A stretch of 64,000 bases of DNA from positions 372,001 to 436,000 of the forward strand of contig NZ_RJAD01000001.1 in assembly GCF_003999995.1 (NCBI RefSeq), written 5' to 3'. Source of the stretch: Microbacterium sulfonylureivorans. GTDB taxonomy: Bacteria > Actinomycetota > Actinomycetes > Actinomycetales > Microbacteriaceae. The stretch's first letter is position 1. Every line of letters begins with the position of its first letter. Below the pieces are notes generated by a model. That model was not told where the DNA came from, made no database searches, and saw only the letters and a list, made by a program, of their open reading frames with translations. Positions 1-8,055 of this stretch are shown in pieces. The position numbers and the translations under genes are program-made.

Positions 1-540
1 AAGGACGATCGACGGCACCGACGACACGCCCACGGTCAGCAGCGCAGCGCCGGACTCCGCGGCCACCGAGGCGCCGACCGCAGCGAAGATGGGATACGGC
101 CCCGAGGTGATCACCACCGTGTCGGCACCGGATGGGAAGAGAGCTTTGGACGCGGCCACCGCGGCCGAGTACGCGTCGGAACCGGTCGAGATCCGACTGG
201 TGTTCGGAAGCGGAACCGTGGCCGCGGTGATGGACAGTCGCGGCGCGGCCGGTCCGTCGACGCGCTCCTGCGGGACGGGAACCGGCGCGGGCGCCGGAGT
301 GGGCTCGACTTCGAGCGAAGGGGAAGGCGAAGGCGCCGGCGTGGGCAGCGGAGAGGGACTCGCGGAACCGGTCGGCGTCACCGTCGGCGTGGGCTGCGGC
401 GAGGCAGCCGTGGACGTCGCCGGGCTCGGAGTCGGCACAGGTGTCGGGTCACCGGTCACGGCCGCAGCCGGCAGCGATCCGAGGACGAGCGCCAGCGGCA
501 CGAGGAGGGCCGCTGCCGTCACCGACAGCCTCTTCTTCAT
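1..540 (-). CDS. Secreted CWB2-like cell-envelope protein, 5' part only
   Basis: The gene starts with ATG at 540 and runs off the left edge, so only 180 codons are visible. Residues 1-27 are a clear Sec signal peptide (MKKR, hydrophobic core, AAA cleavage motif). Residues 31-92 form a low-complexity Pro/Ser/Thr/Glu linker. From about residue 115 the sequence resembles the start of a cell-wall-binding repeat 2 (CWB2, PF04122) domain: GSDAYSAAVAASKALFP, then strand VVITSG and an Ala-rich helix. CWB2 domains anchor exported proteins to the Gram-positive wall, so a surface role is inferred; the catalytic or effector part, if any, lies outside the window. A possible -10 (TAGGGT) lies at 569-574 on the minus strand. 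Its divergent neighbour is accD. Confidence 0.75.
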   Translation of the reverse strand, partial: MKKRLSVTAAALLVPLALVLGSLPAAAVTGDPTPVPTPSPATSTAASPQPTPTVTPTGSASPSPLPTPAPSPSPSLEVEPTPAPAPVPVPQERVDGPAAPRLSITAATVPLPNTSRISTGSDAYSAAVAASKALFPSGADTVVITSGPYPIFAAVGASVAAESGAALLTVGVSSVPSIVL

Positions 541-636
541 GCGCAACCGACCAGACACCGTGAACCCGACCCTAGCGGCAGGCGCTCGCGGCGGGCATGA
601 GAACGACATGAGATTCCCCTTTTCCCGCACCGCGGC

Positions 637-676
637 CGCGGCATCCCGAACCGCCTTCCCGACAGCGGATGCCGCG
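637..676. repeat. REP-like inverted repeat (GGATGCCGCG core), copy 1
   Basis: Arms CGCGGCATCC (637-646) and GGATGCCGCG (667-676) are perfect inverted complements separated by 20 nt. They lie in the 192-bp intergenic space between the divergent CWB2-like gene and accD. The same core recurs in palindromes at 14259, 16313, 35584, 62164 and 63888. Function unknown. Confidence 0.6.
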
Positions 677-719
677 ACCCCTTGTGCAAACCCTCCAACG
701 TCTGCGGCGGGCCCGCAGA

Positions 720-725
720 TAAGGT
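720..725 (+). promoter_or_regulatory. Probable -10 of a leaderless accD promoter
   Basis: TAAGGT lies 7 nt before the GTG at 733. The same geometry recurs at many other genes here and implies a transcript beginning at or very near the start codon. The AAGGTGG in the same place could alternatively act as a weak ribosome binding site. Confidence 0.5.
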
Positions 726-732
726 GGAACGC

Positions 733-2322
733 GTGACCGATCAGCCCGACCTCTCCACGACCGCCGGAAAGATCGCCGACCTCCGCGCGCGCTACCAGGA
801 AGCCGTCCTCGATGCCGAGGCCGTCGCCCAGGAGAAGCAGCACGCGAAGGGCAAGGGCACCGCCCGCGAGCGCATCGACCTGCTCGTCGATCCCGGCAGC
901 TTCGTCGAACTCGACGAATACGTCCGCCATCGCACCACCGCCTTCGGCATGGACAAGTCGCGCCCCTACGGCGACTCGGTGGTCACCGGCGTCGGCACCA
1001 TCCACGGCCGTACCGTGGCGGTGTACGCACAGGACTTCTCGACCTTCGGCGGGTCGCTCGGCGAGGTCGCCGGCGAGAAGATCATCAAGGTGATGGAGCT
1101 CGCGCTGCGCAGCGGCATCCCGGTCGTCGGAATGCTGGACTCCGGCGGGGCCCGCATCCAGGAGGGCGTCGTCGCCCTCGGCAAGTACGGCGAGATCTTC
1201 CGGCTCAACACCCAGGCCTCGGGCGTCATCCCGCAGATCTCGATCATCATGGGACCGGCCGCCGGCGGCGCCGTGTACTCCCCCGCGCTCACGGACTTCG
1301 TCGTCATGGTCGACAAGACCAGCCAGATGTTCGTCACCGGCCCCGACGTGATCAAGACGGTCACCGGCGAGGACGTCGGCATGGAGGAGCTGGGCGGGGC
1401 GCACACGCACAACACGCGCTCCGGAGTCGCGCACTACCTCGCCGAGGACGAGGACGATGCGATCGACTACGTCCGCTCGATGCTGAGCTTCCTGCCCGAC
1501 AACAACATGGCCGAGCTTCCGGTCTACGAGACCGGGTTCGAGTTCGAGACGACCGACTCCGATCGCGCACTCAACACGATCATCCCCGACTCGCCCAACC
1601 AGCCGTACGACATCCACCAGGTGATCCGCGGGATCGTCGACGCCGAGGACTTCCTCGAGGTGCAGCCGCTGTTCGCGCCGAACATCGTGATCGGGTTCGG
1701 CCGCATCGAGGGCCGCTCAGTGGGCATCATCGCCAACCAGCCCTCGCAGATGGCCGGCACGCTCAACATCGAGGCCGGCGAGAAGGCCAGCCGGTTCGTC
1801 AGGTTCTGCGACGCCTTCTCCATCCCGATCGTCACCCTGGTGGACGTGCCCGGCTACCTTCCCGGCACCGACCAGGAGTGGACGGGCGTCATCCGCCGGG
1901 GCGCGAAGCTCCTCTACGCCTACGCCGAGGCGACGGTGCCGCTGGTCACCGTCATCCTCCGCAAGGCCTACGGCGGCGCGTACATCGTGATGGGCTCCAA
2001 GCAGCTCGGCGCCGACGTCAACCTCGCCTGGCCGACGGCCGAGATCGCGGTGATGGGCGGCCAGGGCGCCGTCAACATCCTGTACCGCGGCGAGATCAAG
2101 CGGGCCGAAGCGGCGGGCGAGGATGTCGCTGCCGTCCGCACCCGGCTCGCGAACGAATACACGTACAACGTCGCCTCGCCGTTCCTGGCCGCGGAGCGCG
2201 GCGAGCTCGACGGGATCATCGAGCCGGCGCAGACCCGCGTCTCGATCGCCAAGGCGCTGCGGGCGCTGCGGGGCAAGCGCGCGAGCCTCCCGCCCAAGAA
2301 GCACGGGAACATCCCGCTGTGA
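733..2322 (+). CDS. accD: Acyl-CoA (propionyl-CoA type) carboxylase beta subunit
   Basis: Carboxyltransferase subunit of a biotin-dependent acyl-CoA carboxylase: it transfers CO2 from carboxybiotin to acetyl- or propionyl-CoA, giving malonyl- or methylmalonyl-CoA. At 529 aa it has the two crotonase-like halves of the AccD5/PccB family. The oxyanion-hole motifs are GGARIQEG near residue 138 in the N half and [11 protein letters not shown] near 412 in the C half. GTG at 733 is chosen because the residues before it (CKPSNVCGG...) do not look like this family and it follows a TAAGGT -10. It overlaps accE by 4 nt (GTGA), so the two are translationally coupled. Its alpha partner is AccA at 8056. 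Substrate specificity cannot be read from sequence alone. Confidence 0.95.
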   Translation: MTDQPDLSTTAGKIADLRARYQEAVLDAEAVAQEKQHAKGKGTARERIDLLVDPGSFVELDEYVRHRTTAFGMDKSRPYGDSVVTGVGTIHGRTVAVYAQDFSTFGGSLGEVAGEKIIKVMELALRSGIPVVGMLDSGGARIQEGVVALGKYGEIFRLNTQASGVIPQISIIMGPAAGGAVYSPALTDFVVMVDKTSQMFVTGPDVIKTVTGEDVGMEELGGAHTHNTRSGVAHYLAEDEDDAIDYVRSMLSFLPDNNMAELPVYETGFEFETTDSDRALNTIIPDSPNQPYDIHQVIRGIVDAEDFLEVQPLFAPNIVIGFGRIEGRSVGIIANQPSQMAGTLNIEAGEKASRFVRFCDAFSIPIVTLVDVPGYLPGTDQEWTGVIRRGAKLLYAYAEATVPLVTVILRKAYGGAYIVMGSKQLGADVNLAWPTAEIAVMGGQGAVNILYRGEIKRAEAAGEDVAAVRTRLANEYTYNVASPFLAAERGELDGIIEPAQTRVSIAKALRALRGKRASLPPKKHGNIPL

Positions 2323-2549
2323 GCCCGGGCGACGACACCGGCGAGGGCGTCACGATCGACGTCCTGCGCGGCACGCCCACCGAGGACGAGCTCGCGGCGC
2401 TGATCGCGGTCGTCAGCGAGGCGTACGTCGGCGAGGCCGCGGAGGCCGTCGCAGACGACGAGACCGCGCGCACGGCGTGGTCGATCACGCAGCGGAGTCT
2501 GCGCACGCCCCTGCGTCGCGAGCTCGGCTGGGGTCGCTTCTCGGGCTGA
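2319..2549 (+). CDS. accE: Acyl-CoA carboxylase epsilon subunit
   Basis: A 76-aa protein starting at GTG 2319, overlapping the accD stop as GTGA. It carries the actinobacterial ACC epsilon signature (PF13822-like): [12 protein letters not shown] near residues 17-28, an Ala-rich helix, and the C-terminal GWGRFSG. In mycobacteria and Streptomyces the epsilon subunit stabilises the AccA-AccD complex and boosts its activity; the same is inferred here from position and motifs. It is the last gene of the accDE pair and is followed by two hairpins ending in a pyrimidine-rich tract. Confidence 0.88.
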   Translation: MSPGDDTGEGVTIDVLRGTPTEDELAALIAVVSEAYVGEAAEAVADDETARTAWSITQRSLRTPLRRELGWGRFSG

Positions 2550-2707
2550 TCCCGAGGCGCCGCGACGACCCGTCGGGACGCCGCACAGATGTCCCCCGAA
2601 ATACCTACAGACGAGGGCGTTGCGGCCCGGAGATACTTGTATCGCTGGAACGCTTCTGCGTTCGGCTGACTCGCTCTCCGCTCTGCGGCAGATCCGAGTT
2701 CGGCCAC

Positions 2708-2734
2708 GCGGACTGTTTTCGGGTAACAGTCCGC
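2708..2734 (+). other. Perfect 10-bp stem-loop downstream of accE
   Basis: GCGGACTGTT (2708-2717) pairs perfectly with AACAGTCCGC (2725-2734) around a 7-nt loop. It directly precedes the stronger hairpin at 2737. The rest of the 375-bp gap between accE and the next gene (2550-2924) holds no convincing gene, only a weak GAGCGAG/CTCGCTC inverted repeat at 2821-2847. Confidence 0.6.
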
Positions 2735-2736
2735 CA

Positions 2737-2781
2737 GGCGAGGGGCGGGCGGCTTCGCCGCCCCTCGCCTTCTTCTCTCTT
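2737..2781 (+). terminator. Probable intrinsic terminator after accDE
   Basis: GGCGAGGGGCGG (2737-2748) pairs with CCGCCCCTCGCC (2758-2769), followed by the pyrimidine tract TTCTTCTCTCTT. This is a strong GC stem with a U-rich tail on the plus strand, about 190 nt after accE. It could also stop minus-strand transcription of the convergent gene ending at 2925. Confidence 0.65.
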
Positions 2782-2924
2782 CCGCTCCCCGCCTCGATTC
2801 CCCTCCCCCACCGAGACGGGGAGCGAGTGATTTCGGGCGCCTCGCTCGAGGGCGGCGAGAGCGTACCCGTGCGGCGCGGCTCAACGCTCCGGCTCCCGCG
2901 CGTGCGAGCCCTCCCGCGATGCGG

Positions 2925-3983
2925 TCAGGCGACGCCCGGGTGCGGGATCTCGCGCCAGAGGTCGACGCCGTCCTCATCGGACGGACCGCCGACGGAGGGC
3001 GACCTGCCCACCACGGTCACGGCGACGCGCGCATCCGGCGAGGTGCGGATGTACAGGCGATCCGAGCTGGCCGACCGCAGCGCCTCGGCGAGCTGAGCGC
3101 GGATGATCGACAGCGATCCTTCGTCCAGCCCCTCGAGTCCGCCCTCGTCGAGCACCGTCACGTTCGCCCCGCGGCGGCGCGCACGCTCGAGCTCTGCCCG
3201 CACCTCGTCGTCGAGCAGACGGGGTCCCCGCATCTCATCACGGAGTCGCCCTTCGGCGAGCCGCGCTTCGAGGCGATCGTCGTCGGTCAGCCGTCCGCCG
3301 GTCGCCACCGTGCGTGTGAGCACCGGTCCCGCCACGGCGAGGGCGTGCTGCACCTGCACGCGGCGCTCGCGCTGGCGCCCGGACTGAGACGCCTGCCAGG
3401 CGGATGCCGCGCGCTGGAGCTGCGCGAGGCGTGCCGTGTCTCGTGCCGCCCGATCCAGCGAGCCGACCAGCAGCTGCGCGCACGTCACCCACACGATCGA
3501 GCCGACCAGGCCCAGGGCGAGAGCAGCCGGGACGCCCATCCAGAGCATCGAGCCGACTGTGAGGATCGCCACACCCGCCCATGCGGTCCACGGCCGGCGC
3601 CGCACCATCACGATGGTCATCAGCGCGCCGATGCCGCCGAGGTACCAGGTGGCGAATCCCGCCGTGACCGAAGCCGGACCCACGCCGAACGAGATCGCGC
3701 TGGGCACGATGACGGCGGCCGCGAGCGCCAGGATCTGCGCGGGCACCGGCAGCCGCCCCCGCGTGCGGTTCGGGTCGCCGATGTGCGGTTCGTCCTCCCC
3801 CTCGACCTCCGGCCGGGCCGGCTCCCAGAAGATGCACAGCCACGTCGTCGCCAGGTACAGACCGAGGGTCGCCACGACGACGAGCGGGTAGGCCACCGGC
3901 GCGGTCCACCACAGTCCTCGCGCAGCGAGGTAGGCGGTGAAGGCGACGGCCAGGGCGACCAGGACGTTCTTGACGCTGATCAT
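2925..3983 (-). CDS. Uncharacterised six-helix membrane protein coupled to a histidine kinase
   Basis: A 352-aa protein not assigned to a family. About six hydrophobic segments lie within residues 1-175 (for example VLVALAVAFTAYLAA near 7 and AYPLVVVATLGLYLATTW near 33). They are followed by a charged, Arg-rich, probably helical cytoplasmic part (185-260) and a C-terminal region with beta-like segments (VAVTVVGRSP). ATG at 3983 overlaps the kinase stop as ATGA, so it is translationally coupled as the third gene of a regulator-kinase-membrane protein operon. A sensor accessory or partner protein of the kinase is plausible, but nothing in the sequence proves it. Six codons upstream there is another in-frame start. 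Confidence 0.8.
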   Translation of the reverse strand: MISVKNVLVALAVAFTAYLAARGLWWTAPVAYPLVVVATLGLYLATTWLCIFWEPARPEVEGEDEPHIGDPNRTRGRLPVPAQILALAAAVIVPSAISFGVGPASVTAGFATWYLGGIGALMTIVMVRRRPWTAWAGVAILTVGSMLWMGVPAALALGLVGSIVWVTCAQLLVGSLDRAARDTARLAQLQRAASAWQASQSGRQRERRVQVQHALAVAGPVLTRTVATGGRLTDDDRLEARLAEGRLRDEMRGPRLLDDEVRAELERARRRGANVTVLDEGGLEGLDEGSLSIIRAQLAEALRSASSDRLYIRTSPDARVAVTVVGRSPSVGGPSDEDGVDLWREIPHPGVA

Positions 3984-5224
3984 GCGAGGGACCCCCGCCA
4001 CTCGAGGCGGACGACGGTGCCGCCGTGCCCGGTGTCGATGTCGGCTGAGCCGCCGACCGCCGCGACCCGCGCGAAGATCGACGCGCGGATGCCGAGCCTG
4101 TCGTCGGGGACCTGTTCGAGGTCGAAGCCCTCGCCCCTGTCACGCACCTCGATGTGCACCTGATCGCCCGACGCGTCGATCGACACCGTCAGGCCCGCGC
4201 CGCCGGCGTGCTGGAGTGCATTCGCGATGGCCTGCGTCGCGGCGAGCACGAGCGCCCGCGCCACGCGGCCGGGCACCTGCGGCCCGTCGGCGGCGACCAC
4301 GCGGTCGACGAGCACGTCGGCGCCCAGCTCATGCGAGGCCGCGTCGATGTCGTCGGCGATCGAATGTGCGTCGCGGGGTTCGTCGGGGCCCTCGTGGGAA
4401 TCCTGCTCGGTGTTGGCGAGTCGCGTGAGAGCCTCGCGCGCCATCGCGACCGCGAGCGTCTGCGCGCGGGGCGTGTCGGCCCGCTCCGCCGCGATGAGCG
4501 CCGCCAGCACGCTGTCGTGCATGAGCGCCGCGACGGCGATGCGCTCCTGCTCCGCGGCATCCGCGGCGGCCGCCTGCGCGTAGGAGGAGACAGCCCGTGC
4601 ACGGGTCTCGTCCACGTTCGCGGCGACCGAGCGGAACACCCAGCCCAGCGTGAGTATCACGCCGCCCAGGATGAGGGCGAACGACACGTCGAGACCGTTG
4701 GCGAACCAGAACTCCGTCGCGAAGTCGCCCTGGATCAACCGGACCAGGCCGAAGAGCAGCGGCGCGAGGATCGTCCAGACGATCTGCAGCGGGAAGGGGA
4801 AGGCGAGCACGGCGGCGAGCGTCGCGATGTTGACCAGGTACCAGATCCACGGCTGCGACGTCGCGGACGGGTCGGTGTCGGCCGTCGCCAGCGGCCAGGC
4901 GACGAGGGCGAGGATGTACGCGAAGGCGAAGACCCCGGCGGCGATCCGCACGCCGCGGCCGATGAAGCACGCCAGGATCATGACCGCGAGCGGCACGAAG
5001 ACCGCGAGCACGAGTGGTTCGTGCCAGCCGGGGCGCTCTTCGGCCGGCCCGAGCGCGGTCAGGAACGCCTGCAGACCGAGGACCAGCGAGCCGAAGCCCG
5101 CGACGATGGTGATGATGCGCTCGACACGGGTCCTGGTGAAGGACCCGATGCCCGCGGTCGCCTCCCGCGAGTGCGGGATGTGGCCCCAGGCGCTGTCGAG
5201 GATCGCCGGTGCGTCAGCCGCCAC
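3980..5224 (-). CDS. Membrane sensor histidine kinase (NarL/LuxR-type partner)
   Basis: A 414-aa two-component sensor. About six hydrophobic helices fill residues 35-210, without a recognisable extracellular domain. A DHp helix follows with the phospho-acceptor His near residue 236 in LMHDSVLAAL. The HATPase_c domain shows an N-box (QAIANALQHAG), a G1 box (VRDRGEGFD) and a G2-like box (DDRLGIRAS). The H-box is LMHDSV, not the usual ELHD, as in a divergent actinobacterial subgroup. GTG at 5224 overlaps the upstream response regulator gene by 11 nt and its own stop overlaps the next gene, so the three are one operon. The stimulus is unknown; the membrane-embedded sensor region suggests an envelope or membrane signal. 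Confidence 0.88.
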   Translation of the reverse strand: MAADAPAILDSAWGHIPHSREATAGIGSFTRTRVERIITIVAGFGSLVLGLQAFLTALGPAEERPGWHEPLVLAVFVPLAVMILACFIGRGVRIAAGVFAFAYILALVAWPLATADTDPSATSQPWIWYLVNIATLAAVLAFPFPLQIVWTILAPLLFGLVRLIQGDFATEFWFANGLDVSFALILGGVILTLGWVFRSVAANVDETRARAVSSYAQAAAADAAEQERIAVAALMHDSVLAALIAAERADTPRAQTLAVAMAREALTRLANTEQDSHEGPDEPRDAHSIADDIDAASHELGADVLVDRVVAADGPQVPGRVARALVLAATQAIANALQHAGGAGLTVSIDASGDQVHIEVRDRGEGFDLEQVPDDRLGIRASIFARVAAVGGSADIDTGHGGTVVRLEWRGSLA

Positions 5225-5891
5225 GCGTGATGTTCTCCGGATCGGCGGCCGACTCGGCGAGGATGCCGTCCTCCATCGCCCGACGGAGCAGGTCGACCTT
5301 CGTCGGCGCAGGGCGGCCGACCTCGACGTACTTGACGCGAACTCGCGTGATGTTCTCCTTCGCGGTGGAATAGGCGACGCCGAGTCGATCGGCGACGACC
5401 TTGAGCGGAAGTCCGGCGGCGTACAGGCGGAGCACTTCGCGCTCCCGCGCCGACAGCTGCGCGTCGGCGAACTCGCGGTCGCCTTCGACGGCGCTCGCCC
5501 ACTCGACGTTGTTGAGGGGTTCGCCGCGGGCGACGGTGCGGACGGCCGCGATGACGTCGTCGATGCGCGACGACTTGCTCACGACCCCCGCGGCCCCTGC
5601 GGCGAGGGCCTCGCGCACGGCGGCCGGGCGGTCGGCGACGCTGTGGATGATGACGCTCGAGCCGTCCACCACGAGCCTGCGGACGTTCTCGGTCACCGTC
5701 GTGCCGTCGCCGAGGGTCAGGTCGAGGACGACGACATCGGCGGGCGGCGACGCCGAGGAGGCCCGCCACTTGAGGTAGTCCGTCACGCTGCTGCCCGAGA
5801 ACACGACGTCCTTCGTGCCGACGCGCGCGCACGCCGCTTCGAGTCCGAGCCTGACGGACTCGTGATCGTCGATGAGCGCAACTCGGGTCAT
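5214..5891 (-). CDS. LuxR/NarL-family response regulator
   Basis: A 225-aa response regulator, first gene of the three-gene operon. The receiver domain has the acidic pair D8-D9, phospho-acceptor D57 in VVVLDLTLGDG, a Ser near 84 in place of Thr/Ser, and the Lys in VVSKSS near 106. A LuxR-type helix-turn-helix occupies about 145-205 (LSAREREVLRLYAAG). It is expected to bind DNA after phosphorylation by the kinase encoded at 3980-5224. Its promoter appears leaderless: a TAGGCT -10 overlaps the stop codon of the upstream methyltransferase gene. Targets are unknown, autoregulation being the simplest guess. Confidence 0.92.
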   Translation of the reverse strand: MTRVALIDDHESVRLGLEAACARVGTKDVVFSGSSVTDYLKWRASSASPPADVVVLDLTLGDGTTVTENVRRLVVDGSSVIIHSVADRPAAVREALAAGAAGVVSKSSRIDDVIAAVRTVARGEPLNNVEWASAVEGDREFADAQLSAREREVLRLYAAGLPLKVVADRLGVAYSTAKENITRVRVKYVEVGRPAPTKVDLLRRAMEDGILAESAADPENITRGG

Positions 5892-5897
5892 GTCGCC

Positions 5898-5903
5898 AGC
5901 CTA
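5898..5903 (-). promoter_or_regulatory. Probable -10 (TAGGCT) of the two-component operon
   Basis: On the minus strand TAGGCT lies 6 nt before the ATG at 5891, consistent with a leaderless transcript. The first three bases of the hexamer are the TAG stop codon of the RNA methyltransferase gene ending at 5901. Confidence 0.6.
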
Positions 5904-7235
5904 ACGCCGTCGGCCGACCGGGGTGAGGGTGGCGACCGCCTCGATGTGATGGGAGTTCGGGAACAGGTCGAGCGCCTGCACGCCTGTCGTCTCGTATCCG
6001 GCGGTGCGGAAGGTCGCGAGGTCGCGGGCGAGCGCGACGGGGTCGCACGCGACGTACACGACCGCGGCGGGCGCGAGCGAGGCGACGGTCTCGACGACCT
6101 CGCGTCCGGCGCCGGCGCGCGGCGGGTCGAGCAGCACCACGCCACGCGTCAGCCGGTCGCGGTCGGCGGCGGATGCCTCGGCGGCGACTCGTGCGAGCCA
6201 CCGGTCGACCCGCCCGGTCTCGGCCCGGGCGCCGACCCATTCGGCGAGGTTCTCGCCCGCGTGCTCGGTCGCACGCGCGTCGGACTCCACCGTGGTGACG
6301 CGGGTGGCGGCACCGCCGACGCCGGCGATCGTGGCGGCGAAGAGCCCGACGCCGCCGTACAGGTCGAGGTGCCAGGCATCGGCATCCCACTCCACGTCGG
6401 AGCCGAGACCACGCAGCGCGGCATCGACCGTCGAGGTGAGGGTCGCCGCGGCGAGGCGGTGCACCTGCCAGAATCCTCCGGCGTCGACGCGGAACCCGCG
6501 CGCCCCGACGCGCTCGACGACGACCTCCGGGGCGGGTCCGGGACGGTCGGGGCTCCGGCGACCCCTGGTCCGGGCTCGGCCGCGGCCGCTGTCGGGCTTG
6601 GGCAGCACCCGCACGCGGCCGTCGGCGGGCTGGACGAGGTCGATCCGACCGGGCTCGCCGATGCGCAGCGCGAGCGCCGCGCTCTCGACGGCCGGCGTCG
6701 CGAGCGGAAGGTCGTCGACCGGGATCACCCGGTGGCTTCGCGCCGCGTAGGGACCCACCCGCCCATCGGAGTCGACGTGCAGGCTCACCCGCGTGCGCCA
6801 GCCGGCGCCGTCGTCGCTCTCGGCCTCCGACCCCGCCCCGCCGGCCGGCGCGATCGCCGCCGCGGGGTCGGCGAAGCCGCCGAATCGCCGAAGCGCGTCG
6901 AGGAGCACGCGCTGCTTCAGCTCGCGCTGGTGGCCGAGCTCGATGTGCCCGAAGTCGGCGCCGCCGGGGCGCAGCTCGGGAGCGACCGAGATGTCGGCCT
7001 GACGCCAGATGTGCGGCCTGCGGTGGGGGGAGGCATCCAGGACCTCGACCGCCTCGCCGCGCCAGAAGGAGTTCTTGCCGGTGTCGGTGATCCGCACACG
7101 CACCCGCTCGCCGGGGATCGCGTCGGGCACGAACACCACGCGCCCCTGATGCCGGGCGACGAAGACGCCGCCGTGGGCGACGTCCCCGATCTCCAGATCG
7201 ATCGTCCGCCCCGCGTCGCCTGTCGAATCCGTCAC
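5901..7235 (-). CDS. TRAM-domain, SAM-dependent RNA uracil-methyltransferase-like protein
   Basis: A 444-aa member of the TrmA/RlmC/RlmD (COG2265) family, which methylates C5 of uridines in tRNA or 23S rRNA. Residues about 8-68 are a TRAM RNA-binding domain ([21 protein letters not shown]). The C-terminal Rossmann methyltransferase has the SAM loop [11 protein letters not shown], the [10 protein letters not shown] motif and the catalytic-Cys region [14 protein letters not shown]. The four-Cys iron-sulphur cluster motif of RlmD is absent: the corresponding stretch ([17 protein letters not shown]) has no Cys. GTG at 7235 is preceded by a TAGGCT -10 with no Shine-Dalgarno. The modified nucleotide cannot be decided from sequence. 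Confidence 0.85.
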   Translation of the reverse strand: MTDSTGDAGRTIDLEIGDVAHGGVFVARHQGRVVFVPDAIPGERVRVRITDTGKNSFWRGEAVEVLDASPHRRPHIWRQADISVAPELRPGGADFGHIELGHQRELKQRVLLDALRRFGGFADPAAAIAPAGGAGSEAESDDGAGWRTRVSLHVDSDGRVGPYAARSHRVIPVDDLPLATPAVESAALALRIGEPGRIDLVQPADGRVRVLPKPDSGRGRARTRGRRSPDRPGPAPEVVVERVGARGFRVDAGGFWQVHRLAAATLTSTVDAALRGLGSDVEWDADAWHLDLYGGVGLFAATIAGVGGAATRVTTVESDARATEHAGENLAEWVGARAETGRVDRWLARVAAEASAADRDRLTRGVVLLDPPRAGAGREVVETVASLAPAAVVYVACDPVALARDLATFRTAGYETTGVQALDLFPNSHHIEAVATLTPVGRRR

Positions 7236-7242
7236 GAGGGAG

Positions 7243-7248
7243 AGCCTA
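7243..7248 (-). promoter_or_regulatory. Leaderless -10 (TAGGCT) of the RNA methyltransferase gene
   Basis: Minus-strand TAGGCT with 7 nt to the GTG at 7235. It overlaps by two bases the plus-strand -10 of maf, so the two divergent promoters share DNA. Confidence 0.6.
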
Positions 7249-7252
7249 CGGT
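7247..7252 (+). promoter_or_regulatory. Leaderless -10 (TACGGT) of maf
   Basis: TACGGT lies 6 nt before the maf ATG at 7259. The whole gap between the two divergent start codons is 23 bp, and the two -10 elements overlap at 7247-7248. Confidence 0.6.
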
Positions 7253-7258
7253 GGACGC

Positions 7259-7948
7259 ATGCGCGTGTGCCTCGCCTCGACCTCGCCCGCCCGGCTGATG
7301 CTTCTCCAGCAGTTCGGGATCCGGCCGCTCACCGTGGCCCCGGACGTCGACGAGGAGTCGGTGGTCGCAGCGGTCGAGGCATCCGAGGGGCGCACCCTCG
7401 CACCCGACGAGCATGTTCTCCTGCTCGCCCGCCGCAAGGCGGCCGACGTCGCCGCGCGGCTGGCCGACGACATCCCGGGCTTCGACGGCATCGTGATCGG
7501 CGGCGACTCGATGTTCGAGATCGGCGGCGACGTGCTCGGCAAGCCCCACACGCCCGAGAACGCCATCGCCCGCTGGCATGCGTTGCGCGGACGCACCGGC
7601 GTGCTCCACTCCGGGCATGCGGTTATCCGGCTCGAGCCGGGCGCCGCGGCGCAGGAGGTCCACGCGGTCGCCGAGGCATCCGTCACCTTCGCCGGCGACG
7701 TGACGGATGCCGAGATCGAGGCGTACGTCGACTCGGGCGAACCGCTGCACGTCGCCGGCGCCTTCACGGTCGACAGCCTGGGCGGGGCCTTCATCACCCG
7801 CGTCGAGGGGGATCCGTCGACGGTGGTCGGGATGTCGGTGTCGACCCTGCGGGCGCTCGTGCGCGAGCTGGGCGTCGAGTGGACGGCGCTCTGGCACACG
7901 GCAGACCCGTCGCTCGAGCGGACGGATGTCGGAGACGCCAGGTCGTAG
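7259..7948 (+). CDS. maf: Maf-family nucleotide pyrophosphatase
   Basis: A 229-aa Maf/HAM1-like house-cleaning enzyme that hydrolyses non-canonical nucleoside triphosphates (dTTP/UTP or modified pyrimidines) to monophosphates. It opens with the Maf signature [17 protein letters not shown], has the acidic [13 protein letters not shown] segment with a catalytic Asp, and [10 protein letters not shown]. It is slightly longer than the usual 190-210 aa, through Ala/Glu-rich insertions near residues 120-140. It sits between accDE and accA, as in mycobacteria (Rv3282). A leaderless start is likely: TACGGT then 6 nt. Confidence 0.92.
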   Translation: MRVCLASTSPARLMLLQQFGIRPLTVAPDVDEESVVAAVEASEGRTLAPDEHVLLLARRKAADVAARLADDIPGFDGIVIGGDSMFEIGGDVLGKPHTPENAIARWHALRGRTGVLHSGHAVIRLEPGAAAQEVHAVAEASVTFAGDVTDAEIEAYVDSGEPLHVAGAFTVDSLGGAFITRVEGDPSTVVGMSVSTLRALVRELGVEWTALWHTADPSLERTDVGDARS

Positions 7949-8042
7949 CCCTCCCGGGCCACCGTTCGTCGTTGTGGGAGGAATCCCACGTTTCGGGCCG
8001 CTTCTTGTACGAACCAGTCAAAACCACGGCCTTGCCCGTCGG

Positions 8043-8048
8043 TAGGCT
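8043..8048 (+). promoter_or_regulatory. Leaderless -10 (TAGGCT) of accA
   Basis: TAGGCT with 7 nt to the ATG at 8056; no Shine-Dalgarno-like sequence is visible in between. Confidence 0.6.
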
Positions 8049-8055
8049 GGCATCC

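Noticed and set aside
89..736. Long plus-strand open frame rich in Gly/Ala over the left end
   Set aside because: It is the antisense shadow of the signal-peptide-bearing minus-strand gene; its composition is the complement of a Pro/Ser linker and it has no family resemblance.
2550..2924. Possible tRNA or tRNA-like element (GAGTTCGGCC resembling a T-loop)
   Set aside because: No acceptor, D-arm or anticodon stem can be folded around it; only the two hairpins are supported.
4650..7298. Very long plus-strand open frame across the kinase, regulator and methyltransferase genes
   Set aside because: All three minus-strand genes under it have complete domain motifs; the frame exists only because of high GC.
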